Below are positions 10,540 to 19,285 of a stretch of 64,000 bases of DNA, piece after piece. Source of the DNA: Ruegeria arenilitoris (GTDB lineage: Bacteria; Pseudomonadota; Alphaproteobacteria; Rhodobacterales; Rhodobacteraceae); contig NZ_WQHX01000005.1 in assembly GCF_013035425.1 (NCBI RefSeq), forward strand, positions 62,001 through 126,000, given 5' to 3'. The stretch's first letter is position 1. Each line of letters starts with the position of its first letter. Both the position numbers and the translations under genes were made by a program. The notes under the pieces are model-generated. The model was given only the letters and a program-made list of their open reading frames with translations, ran no database searches and was not told where the DNA came from.

Positions 10540-11343
10540 CCGGGGGACCGCCTCTGCTTGCATACACTGGCGTCCGTCAGGGCCACGCACCCATAGGTTC
10601 CTGTCGTTACGGCACAACGTTGCGGATTCAAAATGCATTAATGCAGACGTGGCTCGAAATGAGAACTCGACCAATGATCCCATCAGTTCCGTCGCGAACA
10701 GCATCAGAAGCTGGGCCAAAAGCGGGCCATGCACCACGAGACCGTCGTAACCTTCTACATTCTTGGCGTAGTCCAAATCATAGTGAATTCGATGGCCGTT
10801 GAACGTGAGTGCAGAGTACCTGAACAGTATCGTTGAGTCGAACGCAACATCCTTGCCATCTGTTTCATCAATTCTGGCTTTGGGTGGCGTCGGTTTGGTT
10901 TCTGAATCCGCAGGGTCGTTGCGGTATACAAGGTCTTGCCATTCGGTCACGCACAGCTTTCCGGCCTGCCGCAATTCATGCCTGAGCGTTACAAGGCCCA
11001 GTGGTCCGGTTCGCCCGGTTTTTGATTGAACATTTTCCAAAACAGTATGGCGTTCCGCTTCGACCCCAGCGATTAAGGGCACATCAAACCGCAAACGGCC
11101 ACCTGCCCACATTCGCCTTGGTAATCCCATATCTGGGATCAAGCCGCACCCAACCTTGGGATGCCCATCCCGACCCAATCCAGTCGGGGGGCTTGGTAAC
11201 CAGAAATAGGCTTGATGAAAGAACGGCGGCAAAGGTGAACCGGACGCAATCGTTTCTTCTGCCGACAGCGTAGCTTGAAGCGCCGCTGCGCGTGCCGGGT
11301 CCAACATGTCGGTTTGCGTTTGTGTCTTCAGCTCGTTGGTCAT
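10531..11343 (-). CDS. MaoC-like hydratase, FAS1-like dehydratase family (HTD2/mesaconyl-C4-CoA hydratase type)
   Basis: Predicted double hot-dog hydratase/dehydratase of 270 residues acting on a CoA thioester. The N-terminal half has the family signature GLPRRMWAGGRLRFDVPL; the C-terminal half carries FRYSALTFNGHRIHYDLDYA, containing the hydratase aspartate/histidine region, and the G-VVHGPLLAQLL loop. Similar proteins are named mesaconyl-C4-CoA hydratase or 3-hydroxyacyl dehydratase; the substrate here is unknown, and no CoA transferase or lyase partner is adjacent. A second ATG 12 codons in is a possible start. It lies 43 bp downstream of the FMN reductase gene and may share its transcript. 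Confidence 0.7.
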   Translation of the reverse strand: MTNELKTQTQTDMLDPARAAALQATLSAEETIASGSPLPPFFHQAYFWLPSPPTGLGRDGHPKVGCGLIPDMGLPRRMWAGGRLRFDVPLIAGVEAERHTVLENVQSKTGRTGPLGLVTLRHELRQAGKLCVTEWQDLVYRNDPADSETKPTPPKARIDETDGKDVAFDSTILFRYSALTFNGHRIHYDLDYAKNVEGYDGLVVHGPLLAQLLMLFATELMGSLVEFSFRATSALMHFESATLCRNDRNLWVRGPDGRQCMQAEAVPRSE

Positions 11344-11386
11344 AATGACACCCTAGGCAGCGTCACATGAGGGAACAAGCGTCTGT

Positions 11387-11929
11387 TCAGAAGCCAGCTT
11401 CAGCCCTAAGTTTTTCCATTAGGGTTCGAAGGCTTGCTTCGTAACGTGGGCTGCTCAATTTGCCATCTTCATCGAATTCGTTGGAACTGCTGGCCAAATG
11501 AATCTCCGGCCCTTGCAGAATGCGTGGCTGAAATGGAACCATGTATGCCCGTAGGATCATCTGGGCGCGCTCGCCCCCCGCACGACCGGCAGCGGCAGAC
11601 ATTACTGCCACCGGCTTATTCGCCCAAGGTTTGCCGTCGGTTCTGCTGACCCAATCCAATGCATTTTTCAAAACGCCGGACGGGCCTTTATTGTATTCTG
11701 GCGTCGAAATTATCACGGCATGTGCATGGGAAATCTGGTCTGCAAGAGTTTGAACAGCAGCTGGGATACCGTCGCCATCTTCCAAATCACCGTCATAGAG
11801 AGGCAGGTTCAATTCTGCCTCGATAAATTGACCGGGTTGAAACAATCTGGCAGCCTCGCGCAGCAACTTGCGGTTTGTTGCGTCCTGACGTAGCGATCCT
11901 GACAGGCCAAGTAGAATAGGTTCAGGCAT
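11387..11929 (-). CDS. NAD(P)H-dependent FMN reductase
   Basis: Flavodoxin-fold reductase of 180 residues (NADPH-dependent FMN/chromate/quinone reductase family). The FMN phosphate-binding loop GLSGSLRQDATN is at the N-terminus, the flavin-contacting STPEYNKGPSGVLKNALDW in the middle, and AGRAGGERAQ later. The physiological acceptor is unknown; quinones, free FMN or azo compounds are typical. It is co-oriented with the MaoC-like gene downstream. A perfect 9-bp hairpin lies 40 nt upstream of its start. Confidence 0.87.
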   Translation of the reverse strand: MPEPILLGLSGSLRQDATNRKLLREAARLFQPGQFIEAELNLPLYDGDLEDGDGIPAAVQTLADQISHAHAVIISTPEYNKGPSGVLKNALDWVSRTDGKPWANKPVAVMSAAAGRAGGERAQMILRAYMVPFQPRILQGPEIHLASSSNEFDEDGKLSSPRYEASLRTLMEKLRAEAGF

Positions 11930-11968
11930 AGGGTAGGCTCCGGCTTGGTATCAGCGGAAACTTAGTTC

Positions 11969-11990
11969 GAGTTTGGCCATTGCCAAACTC
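11969..11990 (-). terminator. Hairpin between the OmpA-like lipoprotein gene and the FMN reductase gene
   Basis: Perfect 9-bp stem GAGTTTGGC/GCCAAACTC with a 4-nt loop. It lies 61 bp after the lipoprotein stop and 39 bp before the reductase start. There is no clean T tract on the minus strand, so it may be a weak or factor-assisted terminator, or a leader hairpin. Confidence 0.4.
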
Positions 11991-12051
11991 AAACCCACAC
12001 ATTCTCGTAGGAAATGTCAAAACTGAACCTTACTGCTGCGTCCAACCCAAG

Positions 12052-12723
12052 TCACGCGTTGCCGCTGGGTACAATAACAATTTCAACCCTACGATTCTGA
12101 GCCTTGCCTTCGGGTGTTAGGTTCGACGCGATCGGATTATTCTCACCCTGACCAATCGTAGTGATCCGGGAAAAATTTACACCATTCGCTTGCAGAACGT
12201 CTGCCACCGCATTTGCACGGCGAACCGACAAATCCTGATTATAGGACGCTTCGCCATCGCTATCAGTATGGCCGACAATTTGAACGTTCGAATTTGGGTA
12301 GTTTACCAAATTCTGCCCGACCCTTGCCAGATCATCACGCAGCGCCGGGCGCACTGTCGAGCTGTCGGTGTCAAAGGTAATGTCGTTTGGAACAGTTACA
12401 ATCAGACGGTCGCCAGCATTAACGATGGTTATCCCATCATTAGCTAGCTGCTGCCTCAACTCTGCTGCTTGTTTATCCAACTGGTTGCCGATCAAAGCAC
12501 CCCCTGCTGCGCCTATGGCCCCTCCGGCCGCCGCGCCCAACAGAGGATTTGAATTGTTGGCGATTGCACCTACCCCAGCACCGACTATTCCGCCCAGAAT
12601 CGCGCCTTGTTTGGTGTTTTGATTAGGGTCGCTGGGCAAACTGAGTGTGCCCGGATCCGTGCAGGCACCAAGTGCCATCGCTGAACACAGTCCTAGGGAA
12701 AGGACAAATTTGGAAATGGTCAT
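12052..12723 (-). CDS. OmpA-family lipoprotein with glycine-zipper domain (YiaD-like)
   Basis: Predicted outer-membrane lipoprotein of 223 residues that binds peptidoglycan. The signal peptide ends in a lipobox (ALGAC), then comes a glycine zipper rich in GAGVGAI/GAAGGAL, then a C-terminal OmpA domain with ITFDTDSSTVRP, VQIVGHTDSDGEASYN and the NRRVEIVI end motif. The frame stays open 18 codons upstream, but ATG 12723 is preceded by AGAAGGTGA and gives a proper signal peptide. It probably links the outer membrane to the cell wall. Confidence 0.9.
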   Translation of the reverse strand: MTISKFVLSLGLCSAMALGACTDPGTLSLPSDPNQNTKQGAILGGIVGAGVGAIANNSNPLLGAAAGGAIGAAGGALIGNQLDKQAAELRQQLANDGITIVNAGDRLIVTVPNDITFDTDSSTVRPALRDDLARVGQNLVNYPNSNVQIVGHTDSDGEASYNQDLSVRRANAVADVLQANGVNFSRITTIGQGENNPIASNLTPEGKAQNRRVEIVIVPSGNA

Positions 12724-12841
12724 GAATTCACCTTCTGCTCCGATACCCGTTCGTCGGGTTTGTTTCGTTGACCGCACTATAACATCGCAGGCGCATTAGG
12801 TCTCAAGCAACATATCGGTGAAATAGGCAAATACCCGCCAA

Positions 12842-13534
12842 CTATGCAGCGTCAGAAGAATTCGTCGTTTGATTCTGTTCCTGCCAAATCGCGCGCAACG
12901 GCTCACCCTGTCCAAAAAAGTGATCTTCCAAAAGATCGCAAGACCAAATGCGGTCCGTTCGGAAATGGCGGAACCCATTTCTCAACTCACACCAGCCCGC
13001 AAGAATGGTGCACTCGATATGGTAAATAAGAGCCACAGGCCGAACGACCCGGTCCGTTCGAATTTCATCGGAATTCTGATAGGATATCCGAATTTTCTGC
13101 TCTTTCCGAATAGCTTCGCGATAGTTGGCCACCGAGACGCACCCATTTGCAGGATCATCAATTGGCGTACCCCAAGGCGCAACCTGCAACCAGTCTGATG
13201 GAGCACGCAGCGCTTCGATTTTGCGGCAAACCCGGTCTGCGGCTTTTTGCAGAGTGCTGTCACCGGTGCGCGCAAGCATCGAAAGGCCCACCCATAACGC
13301 TTCCACTTCTTCTGGATCGAAATTCAGCGGCGGCAGATCATACCCGCGGCGCATCATGTAACCAACGCCTGCTTCGCCCTCGATTGGTGTGCGTTGGGCC
13401 TGCAGCGCGGCGATGTCGCGATAGACTGTGCGGACCGATATTTCCAGCTTTGCCGCCAGTTCTTCCGCTGTCACCGGGCCTTTTGATACGCGCAGAATTT
13501 GAATGATTTCAAACAAACGGGTCGAACGACGCAT
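12842..13534 (-). CDS. YafY-type HTH-WYL transcriptional regulator
   Basis: DNA-binding regulator of 230 residues: an HTH_11 domain at the N-terminus (RSTRLFEIIQILR, then the recognition region LEISVRTVYRDIAALQAQ) and a C-terminal WYL ligand-sensing domain. ATG 13534 has an AAGGAG ribosome site 7 nt upstream; the longer open frame above it has no similarity to the family. The intergenic DNA upstream contains three copies of a CCTGACA half-site, two forming an inverted repeat, which is a likely operator for autoregulation and control of the divergent side. The effector is unknown. Confidence 0.88.
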   Translation of the reverse strand: MRRSTRLFEIIQILRVSKGPVTAEELAAKLEISVRTVYRDIAALQAQRTPIEGEAGVGYMMRRGYDLPPLNFDPEEVEALWVGLSMLARTGDSTLQKAADRVCRKIEALRAPSDWLQVAPWGTPIDDPANGCVSVANYREAIRKEQKIRISYQNSDEIRTDRVVRPVALIYHIECTILAGWCELRNGFRHFRTDRIWSCDLLEDHFFGQGEPLRAIWQEQNQTTNSSDAA

Positions 13535-13551
13535 CTCAGTCTCCTTGCGAT

Positions 13552-13596
13552 CTCCTGACACTTTAGCACAACCCCCTGACAGCGGGGTGTCAGGAG
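13552..13596. promoter_or_regulatory. Probable operator of the WYL regulator: CCTGACA inverted repeats
   Basis: CTCCTGACA at 13552-13560 is matched by TGTCAGGAG at 13588-13596. Inside this, CCTGACA at 13575-13581 and TGTCAGG at 13588-13594 form a tight inverted repeat with a 6-nt spacer. The array sits 17 bp upstream of the regulator start and 44 bp upstream of the divergent ATG at 13641, so one dimer or tetramer could control both directions. Confidence 0.7.
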
Positions 13597-13640
13597 GGTT
13601 ACGGCAGGTTCCAATTGACGTCAGATCAAGGAGGACCACA

Positions 13641-13910
13641 ATGCCAAGCCGCGACAACCATGTAATGATGAAACTAAAACTTGGCCGTTGGTCGCAACAT
13701 CGCGCACCGCGAGGTTTTGAAATTGAAAGCGAGATTGCTTCTGTCCGGCATTGCGAAAACACTCAACCCAAGAGGCGGAAGCGGCTCTTTTCCCTCAGAA
13801 ATTTCAAGGCAATTTGGCCAGGTTGGGCCTTGGGTCAAAAATCGGCAGTTGCCCGAAATCTCATTGCGATTCCGCCTTCGGGGTTTTTGAGACGTAATTC
13901 TTCGGAATGA
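13641..13910 (+). CDS. Short unrecognised ORF divergent from the WYL regulator, possibly a gene remnant
   Basis: The first ATG after the operator has a textbook ribosome site, AAGGAGGA at 13628-13635, followed by 89 codons. The product is basic, with many Lys/Arg and several Trp, and matches no family I recognise. The last 76 bases run antisense into the rluA-like gene, which has a normal C-terminus of its own. A second open frame, shifted by one base, covers 13682-13890. The strong translation signal with uninformative coding suggests a decayed or truncated target gene of the regulator; it may also be a real short protein. No other gene fills 13535-13834. Confidence 0.3.
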   Translation: MPSRDNHVMMKLKLGRWSQHRAPRGFEIESEIASVRHCENTQPKRRKRLFSLRNFKAIWPGWALGQKSAVARNLIAIPPSGFLRRNSSE

Positions 13911-14482
13911 AGCATAAGGCGCGGGAAATTTCGCGCCGCTCCTTCTGCATAGAATGGATCACCGAGTATCGGGTGCCCGACAGCTTGCATGTGAACACGC
14001 AACTGGTGAGATCTGCCGGTTTGAGGAAAGAGCCGAATACGGGTGGTGCCATCCTCGTATCGAACAACACGCCAATCGGTGACAGCTGGTTTGCCGGTGT
14101 CATGGCAGACCTTCTGAAGCGGGCGGTTCGGCCAATCGACGATCAGTGGCAAGTCCACTGTACCTGTCCTTTCGGCGACACGGCCCCAAACCCGTGCGAT
14201 ATAGGTCTTTCGAGTTTGACGTTTCTCGAACTGTAACCCCAGATGGCGCTGCGCATGAGACGTCTGAGCAAAAACCATAACGCCTGACGTGTCCCGATCC
14301 AGCCTATGAACAAGCAGTGCCTGGGGAAAAGCGGCCTGCACTCTTGTCAGCAAGCAATCAGCCAAATGTTCCCCCCGCCCTGGAACCGACAACAGACCAG
14401 AGGGTTTGTTGACCACTATCAGTTGCGAATCCTCATGCAGAACGTCCAGGGGCGTATTCGGGGGATCGTATGTTTCGCTCAT
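13835..14482 (-). CDS. RluA-family pseudouridine synthase
   Basis: Converts uridine to pseudouridine in RNA; 215 residues, close to RluA length and without an S4 domain. Catalytic aspartate D62 lies in HRLDRDTSGVMVFA; motif I NKPSGLLSVPG and the C-terminal RIRLFPQTGRSHQLRVHMQAVGH (Arg/His RNA-binding strand) are intact. The target could be 23S U746 and tRNA U32, as for E. coli RluA, but family members cannot be told apart safely here. ATG 14482 was chosen by homology of the N-terminus; the upstream frame is open for 27 further codons without support. Confidence 0.87.
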   Translation of the reverse strand: MSETYDPPNTPLDVLHEDSQLIVVNKPSGLLSVPGRGEHLADCLLTRVQAAFPQALLVHRLDRDTSGVMVFAQTSHAQRHLGLQFEKRQTRKTYIARVWGRVAERTGTVDLPLIVDWPNRPLQKVCHDTGKPAVTDWRVVRYEDGTTRIRLFPQTGRSHQLRVHMQAVGHPILGDPFYAEGAARNFPRLMLHSEELRLKNPEGGIAMRFRATADF

Positions 14483-14579
14483 GCTTGTCTGCCTATCGCA
14501 GGCACCAACCTCCCGCAACGTCGTCCTTGCCTGCGCAATGGGCATAGGCAACTCTGGCACCAAAATTATCGGAGACGAG

Positions 14580-14990
14580 ATGCACCCTACGATCGAACAA
14601 ATGCAAGTGGTGGTCGCAAAAGGCGATGAAAGCCAAATTGCAGATTTATTGGCGGAAGATGTGCGATTTTTACCGCCAACTTATTACAAAACCTGGACAG
14701 GACGCGTGCCAGTTGCCGCTGTGCTTAGCCATGTCGGTCAGGTATTCTCGGGCTTTCAGTATCGCCGGATTATGGGCGGTGGCAAAGACTGGGCGCTCGA
14801 GTTCCAATGCAAGGTTGGCGAACTGAATGCAGTCGGGGTCGATCTTATCACACTCAACGATGATGGCCTGATTCAAACGTTCGAAGTCGTCATGCGCCCA
14901 TACAAAACTGTCGGCGCGTTGCGTGAAGCCATGATGGCGCGTGTGATGCAAGACCCCAGATTTTTAGATTTCAAAGATGCTCTAAGTTGA
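14580..14990 (+). CDS. SnoaL/NTF2-like small protein
   Basis: 136-residue protein with the cone-shaped NTF2-like fold pattern: an N-terminal helix (PTIEQMQVVVAKGDESQIADLLA), then DVRFLPPTYYKTWTGR and a run of beta strands ending LITLNDDGLIQTFEVVMRP. Such proteins include isomerases, hydrolases and non-catalytic ligand binders; no specific function can be given. Start ATG 14580 has GGAG 5 nt upstream. It is followed almost immediately by the SGNH hydrolase gene on the same strand, so the two are probably co-transcribed. Confidence 0.75.
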   Translation: MHPTIEQMQVVVAKGDESQIADLLAEDVRFLPPTYYKTWTGRVPVAAVLSHVGQVFSGFQYRRIMGGGKDWALEFQCKVGELNAVGVDLITLNDDGLIQTFEVVMRPYKTVGALREAMMARVMQDPRFLDFKDALS

Positions 14991-15004
14991 AAGTTCCCGG
15001 CCTC

Positions 15005-15703
15005 ATGGATGCCGACCGGATTTTGCGGATTCCGCTGCTGCCAGTTTTGGCTGTTCAGGCTTTGCATGTCAGACGCAATGCACAACAACTGCCCGAACCG
15101 ATTGGACCACGCAAAGGGCGCCAAGGTCATGGGCCGCGATTAAGGTTGCTCATCGCTGGGGACAGTTCGGCCGCAGGGGTTGGGGTCGATTATCAAAGTC
15201 AGGCGCTTTCTGGTCAACTGGTATCCAGGTTAGCCCGCCAATACTGTGTCGAGTGGAGGCTTGAGGCTACGACAGGACATACGACACAGGACACACTGAA
15301 AAGGCTACAGAATTTGGACGCTACCTTTGATGTCGTGGTGACGGCTTTGGGTGTAAACGATGTGACGCGGCTTGTTTCCCAGCGAAAGTTTGCAAATCTA
15401 CAGACCCGCTTGCTGAACCATTTATCAAAAAAATTAGGTGCGCGTCACGTCGTTGTCACCGCGGTTCCACGGATGGAGCGATTTCCAGCCCTACCTCAGC
15501 CACTGGCTTGGGTTCTTGGACGACAGTCGTCGCGGCTCGATCAAAGTCTACAATGTCTTATAAAGGATTTTCCGCGTGCACTTCACTTACCGTTGGATTT
15601 TCCAGATGACCCGACACTGGCTGCAGCTGACGGGTATCACCCCAGCCCAAAGGCTTATCAACTATGGGCGGAAGCAGTTGCTAATCTGCTCCGTCAAGCC
15701 TGA
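15005..15703 (+). CDS. SGNH/GDSL-family esterase-like hydrolase
   Basis: Predicted hydrolase of 232 residues. Block I is LLIAGDSSAAGVGV with the nucleophile serine in GDS, block III is VVVTALGVNDVTRLV with the GxND asparagine, and block V is DGYHPSPKAYQLWAEAVA with the Asp/His pair, so the full Ser-Asp-His set and oxyanion residues are present. The N-terminus is hydrophobic (LRIPLLPVLAVQALHV), perhaps a membrane anchor. A TTG at 14987 overlaps the preceding stop as TTGA and is an alternative start. The 3' end overlaps rarD by 10 bp. The substrate is unknown. Confidence 0.82.
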   Translation: MDADRILRIPLLPVLAVQALHVRRNAQQLPEPIGPRKGRQGHGPRLRLLIAGDSSAAGVGVDYQSQALSGQLVSRLARQYCVEWRLEATTGHTTQDTLKRLQNLDATFDVVVTALGVNDVTRLVSQRKFANLQTRLLNHLSKKLGARHVVVTAVPRMERFPALPQPLAWVLGRQSSRLDQSLQCLIKDFPRALHLPLDFPDDPTLAAADGYHPSPKAYQLWAEAVANLLRQA

Positions 15704-16599
15704 TTCCGCAGCTTTCGGATCATAGGAAGCGTGTAAACGACCAAGGCCGCCCAGATCAAAGGGAATGCAATCATCCTGCCGCGGTCGATTTGTTCGCCAA
15801 ACACGAAAACAGCAGTAACAAAAATCATTGTTGGCGCAATGTATTGCAAAATTCCCATGGTCGATAACCTGACCATTTTTGCTCCGTTAGCATAAATTAA
15901 CAACGGCACAGCTGTGACAACCCCGGCACCCACCAAAAGCATAGTGTCAGAAGCCACAGGGCCGAAATGGCCTTCTCCCTTTGCGCCAAGCCATGTGACA
16001 TATAGCAACGCTGGGATCAGGAGGATCAGAACTTCCAGAAGAAATCCCTGATTGGGACCTATCGGAAGGGAGCGTTTAAAGAAGGCGTAAAAGCCCCAAC
16101 TGAACATCATACCTAGTGCAGCCCATGGAATATTACCGGCTTCAAGTATCAAAACCAACACGCCCGTCGCTGCCAATCCGACGGCCACCAATTGCGTGCG
16201 ATTAAGTGGCTCGCGCAGAAGAAGCGCCCCTAGCGCAATACTAAATAGCGGGTTGATATAATAACCCAGTGCAGCATCCACAGCATTTCCTGTTGCAACC
16301 GCCCAAACGAATATGGCCCAATTTATGGAAATCAGCGTTGCTGTAAGGCAAGCCATTCCCAACATACGCGGGCTTCGTAAAGCAGCTTTCAAATCTTTTG
16401 TCCGCCCAAGAGCCACAAGCAAAAGCCCGGCCAAAGGAACTGACCAAATGACCCGATGCGCCACGACTTCAACCGGTCCAATGTGATCCATTGCCTTCAT
16501 GTACAATGGAAGGAAACCCCACAGAAAGTAAGCCGTCACCGCAAGAGCAAGCCCCTTTGGTGTATCCGTATTTTGGGGGCTTGTCGTGATGTCCGCCAT
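15694..16599 (-). CDS. rarD: RarD-type EamA-family transporter
   Basis: Ten-helix inner-membrane protein of 301 residues of the RarD branch. The N-terminal KGLALAVTAYFLWGFLPLYMK, the HRVIWS motif in the second segment, and LGYYINPLF are characteristic of RarD proteins, historically linked to chloramphenicol resistance; the natural substrate is unknown. It lies downstream of, but separated by a strong terminator from, the minus-strand catabolic block. Confidence 0.85.
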   Translation of the reverse strand: MADITTSPQNTDTPKGLALAVTAYFLWGFLPLYMKAMDHIGPVEVVAHRVIWSVPLAGLLLVALGRTKDLKAALRSPRMLGMACLTATLISINWAIFVWAVATGNAVDAALGYYINPLFSIALGALLLREPLNRTQLVAVGLAATGVLVLILEAGNIPWAALGMMFSWGFYAFFKRSLPIGPNQGFLLEVLILLIPALLYVTWLGAKGEGHFGPVASDTMLLVGAGVVTAVPLLIYANGAKMVRLSTMGILQYIAPTMIFVTAVFVFGEQIDRGRMIAFPLIWAALVVYTLPMIRKLRNQA

Positions 16600-16701
16600 A
16601 ATGGGTCTCCGGCTTATACCGGATGTCTTTACGTCAGTTCAGGCAGGTTATTAAACCTCCAAAACCGTGAACAAGCCCATCAAATATTTTGATGCGCCGG
16701 T

Positions 16702-16729
16702 AAATAAGGGCGCAACACCGCCCTTATTT
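16702..16729 (-). terminator. Terminator closing the minus-strand methyl-group catabolism block
   Basis: Perfect 11-bp stem, AAATAAGGGCG (16702-16712) and CGCCCTTATTT (16719-16729), with a 6-nt loop CAACAC. It lies 12 bp beyond the stop of the last gene of the block and separates it from rarD. The A/T-rich base of the stem gives a short T run on both strands. Confidence 0.8.
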
Positions 16730-16741
16730 TCGATCCTTGGA

Positions 16742-19195
16742 TTAAACCTTAACCCGCTCAGATTTCGGATCGTACATCGGCTTTAGCGAAGCTTCGGCTT
16801 TAACTTTTACACCACACACATCGATTTCGTATGTGGATGCCAAAACGTCCGCAGGCTTCTCGCCTTCGCATGGTACATAGCCAAGACCAACGGCTCCGCC
16901 TAACGTGTGACCATAATTTCCCGAGCTTAGATAACCAACGTACTCTCCGTCTCGGATGATAGGTTCGTTGTGGAAGAGCAAAGGTTCAGGATCGGTCAGT
17001 TTGAATTGCACAAGGCGGTTTTTTGGCCCGCTATCCTTTCTGGAAATCACTGCTTCGCGCCCGATGAAGTCACTGCCCTTGTCCACCTTGACGGCAAAGC
17101 CGAGACCTGCATCGACGACGTGATCCTCGCAGGTAATATCATGGCCGAAATGACGGAACCCCTTTTCGATGCGGCAACTGTCCATCATGTGCATACCGCA
17201 AAGCTTGAGCCCAAAATATTGCCCAGCCTGATGCAAAGTTTCGAAAACGTGGCCCGCCATATCGGCAGAGACATAGATTTCCCAGCCAAGTTCACCCACG
17301 TAAGTCACGCGATGTGCACGAGCCAACCCCATGCCGATTTCGATTTCCTGCGCCGTGCCGAACGGGTTTGTCGCATTGGAGAAATCGTTTGGTGAAACTT
17401 TTTCCAAAAGTTTCCGGGCATTTGGGCCCATAACGGCCAATACTCCTTCGCCTGCGGTAACATCAGTGACAACCACATTGAAATCCCCAATATGGCGCAT
17501 CATCCAAGTCTGATCAGCCAGCCGAGTCGCGGCGGGTGTGACAACCAGATAGGCGTTTTCAGATAGGCGGGTCACGGTCACATCCGCCTCAATACCGCCC
17601 GCGCGGTTGAGAAACTGGGTATAGACGATCCTGCCATTCGGCACCGAATAATCGCCGCCACCGACATAGTTCATGAACGCTTCGGCATCGGGACCGTCAA
17701 CGCGGATCTTGCCAAACGATGACATGTCGTACATGCCCACATTCTCGCGCACGGATTTGTGTTCCGCAGCCGAGTTCTCGAACCAATTCTGGCGTTTCCA
17801 GCTGTACTGGTATTCCGGCTTCTGCCCCTTGCTCGCAAACCAGTTGGCGCGTTCCCAACCCGCCAGTTCACCCATGACCGCCCCATGTTCTAGCAAGTGG
17901 TGGTGGAACGGTGTCCGGCGCACACCGCGCGCCGTTACCTTCTGGCGGTAAGGAAAGTGATCAGCATAGAGAAGACCCAATGTCTCTTTCGAGCGTTCGA
18001 ACAGATACTGTTTGTTACCTTGGAACGGTTGCATCCGGCTGATATCCACGTCACCCAGATCAAATGGCTTTGCGCCCGTATCCATCCACTCGGCCAGAGC
18101 CATTCCTGCGCCACCTGCGGACTGGATACCAATCGAGTTAAAACCTGCCGCGACCCAAAAATTATCCATCTCTGGCGCAAGCCCCAAGTGATATGCATCA
18201 TCTGGAGTAAAGCTTTCGGGGCCATTAAAAAAAGTGTGAATACCAGCCTCTGCAAGCATAGGCATACGGTTACATGCAGCTTCGAGTATCGGTTCAAAAT
18301 GATCGAAATCTTCGGGTAGCTGATCGAATTCAAACGTTTCCGGGATACCTTTCATAGCCCACGGCTTGGCATTGGGCTCAAATGCACCCAACAGAATTTT
18401 ACCGGCGTCTTCTTTGTAATAGGCGCATTCATCGGGGACGCGAAGTACCGGCAATTGCGTAAGACCGTCAATGCTCTCGGTTACGATGTAAAAATGTTCG
18501 CAGGCATGAAGCGGGACATTGACCCCCGCCATCCGGCCGACCTCATGACCCCACATACCAGCGCAGTTCACCACCATGTCGCATTCAATGTGGCCTGATG
18601 CGCTGCCATCGTCCGCTACCCAGTCCACACCCGTAACTTTGCGGCCCTGCTTAACAATATCGGTGACCTTGACGCGTTCCTTAACGATCCCACCTCGTTG
18701 ACGCGCACCTTTGGCCAGTGCCAGCGCAATGTTCGCTGGGTCGCCCTGGCCGTCCAAGGGCAGGTAGACGGCACCCTTGACACCATCAAGGTTCAAATGC
18801 GGGTACAACTCTTGTACGCGATCGTTGGAAATCTCCTCGACTTCAACTCCGAACGCACGCGCCATGGCAGCCTGACGGTAAATCTCTTCCTTACGCTCTT
18901 CGGTCAGGGCAACAGTGATCGAACCGCATCGCTTGAACCCGGTTGCGACGCCAGTTTCTTCTTCAAGCGAGCCATAAAGTTCCTGACTGTATTTCGCCAG
19001 TTTAGTCATGTTCGCAGTTGCACGGAGTTGCGCAATCAGACCTGCCGCATGCCACGTGGTGCCACTGGTTAACTGCTTGCGTTCCAACAGAACCACATCA
19101 TCCCAGCCCTTTTTGGTCAGATGATAGGCTACCGAGCATCCGATCACACCGCCACCGATGATGACCACCCGGGCCTTTTGAGGAAGTTCAGCCAT
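16742..19195 (-). CDS. FAD-dependent dehydrogenase fused to a GcvT domain, dimethylglycine/sarcosine dehydrogenase-like (copy 1)
   Basis: 817 residues. An N-terminal DAO fold (VVIIGGGVIGCSVAYHL) occupies about residues 1-420, then a GcvT aminomethyltransferase domain with its C-terminal barrel. TSGTTWHAAGL places a histidine at position 49, where dimethylglycine and sarcosine dehydrogenases attach FAD covalently. The family oxidises an N-methyl group and hands the one-carbon unit to tetrahydrofolate as methylene-THF. ATG 19195 was chosen, with GGAG 9 nt upstream, over a start 14 codons earlier. Last gene before the terminator, 90 bp after the GlxA-like regulator. The exact substrate is inferred from the neighbours, not visible. 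Confidence 0.8.
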   Translation of the reverse strand: MAELPQKARVVIIGGGVIGCSVAYHLTKKGWDDVVLLERKQLTSGTTWHAAGLIAQLRATANMTKLAKYSQELYGSLEEETGVATGFKRCGSITVALTEERKEEIYRQAAMARAFGVEVEEISNDRVQELYPHLNLDGVKGAVYLPLDGQGDPANIALALAKGARQRGGIVKERVKVTDIVKQGRKVTGVDWVADDGSASGHIECDMVVNCAGMWGHEVGRMAGVNVPLHACEHFYIVTESIDGLTQLPVLRVPDECAYYKEDAGKILLGAFEPNAKPWAMKGIPETFEFDQLPEDFDHFEPILEAACNRMPMLAEAGIHTFFNGPESFTPDDAYHLGLAPEMDNFWVAAGFNSIGIQSAGGAGMALAEWMDTGAKPFDLGDVDISRMQPFQGNKQYLFERSKETLGLLYADHFPYRQKVTARGVRRTPFHHHLLEHGAVMGELAGWERANWFASKGQKPEYQYSWKRQNWFENSAAEHKSVRENVGMYDMSSFGKIRVDGPDAEAFMNYVGGGDYSVPNGRIVYTQFLNRAGGIEADVTVTRLSENAYLVVTPAATRLADQTWMMRHIGDFNVVVTDVTAGEGVLAVMGPNARKLLEKVSPNDFSNATNPFGTAQEIEIGMGLARAHRVTYVGELGWEIYVSADMAGHVFETLHQAGQYFGLKLCGMHMMDSCRIEKGFRHFGHDITCEDHVVDAGLGFAVKVDKGSDFIGREAVISRKDSGPKNRLVQFKLTDPEPLLFHNEPIIRDGEYVGYLSSGNYGHTLGGAVGLGYVPCEGEKPADVLASTYEIDVCGVKVKAEASLKPMYDPKSERVKV

Positions 19196-19285
19196 TGTTG
19201 ATGACTCCGATTTTTCAGGTTTTGCCCAAACTGACATGAAAGGCCGACAAACGATGTACAGAAAGCGTCACAAAAGTCGCGAAAA

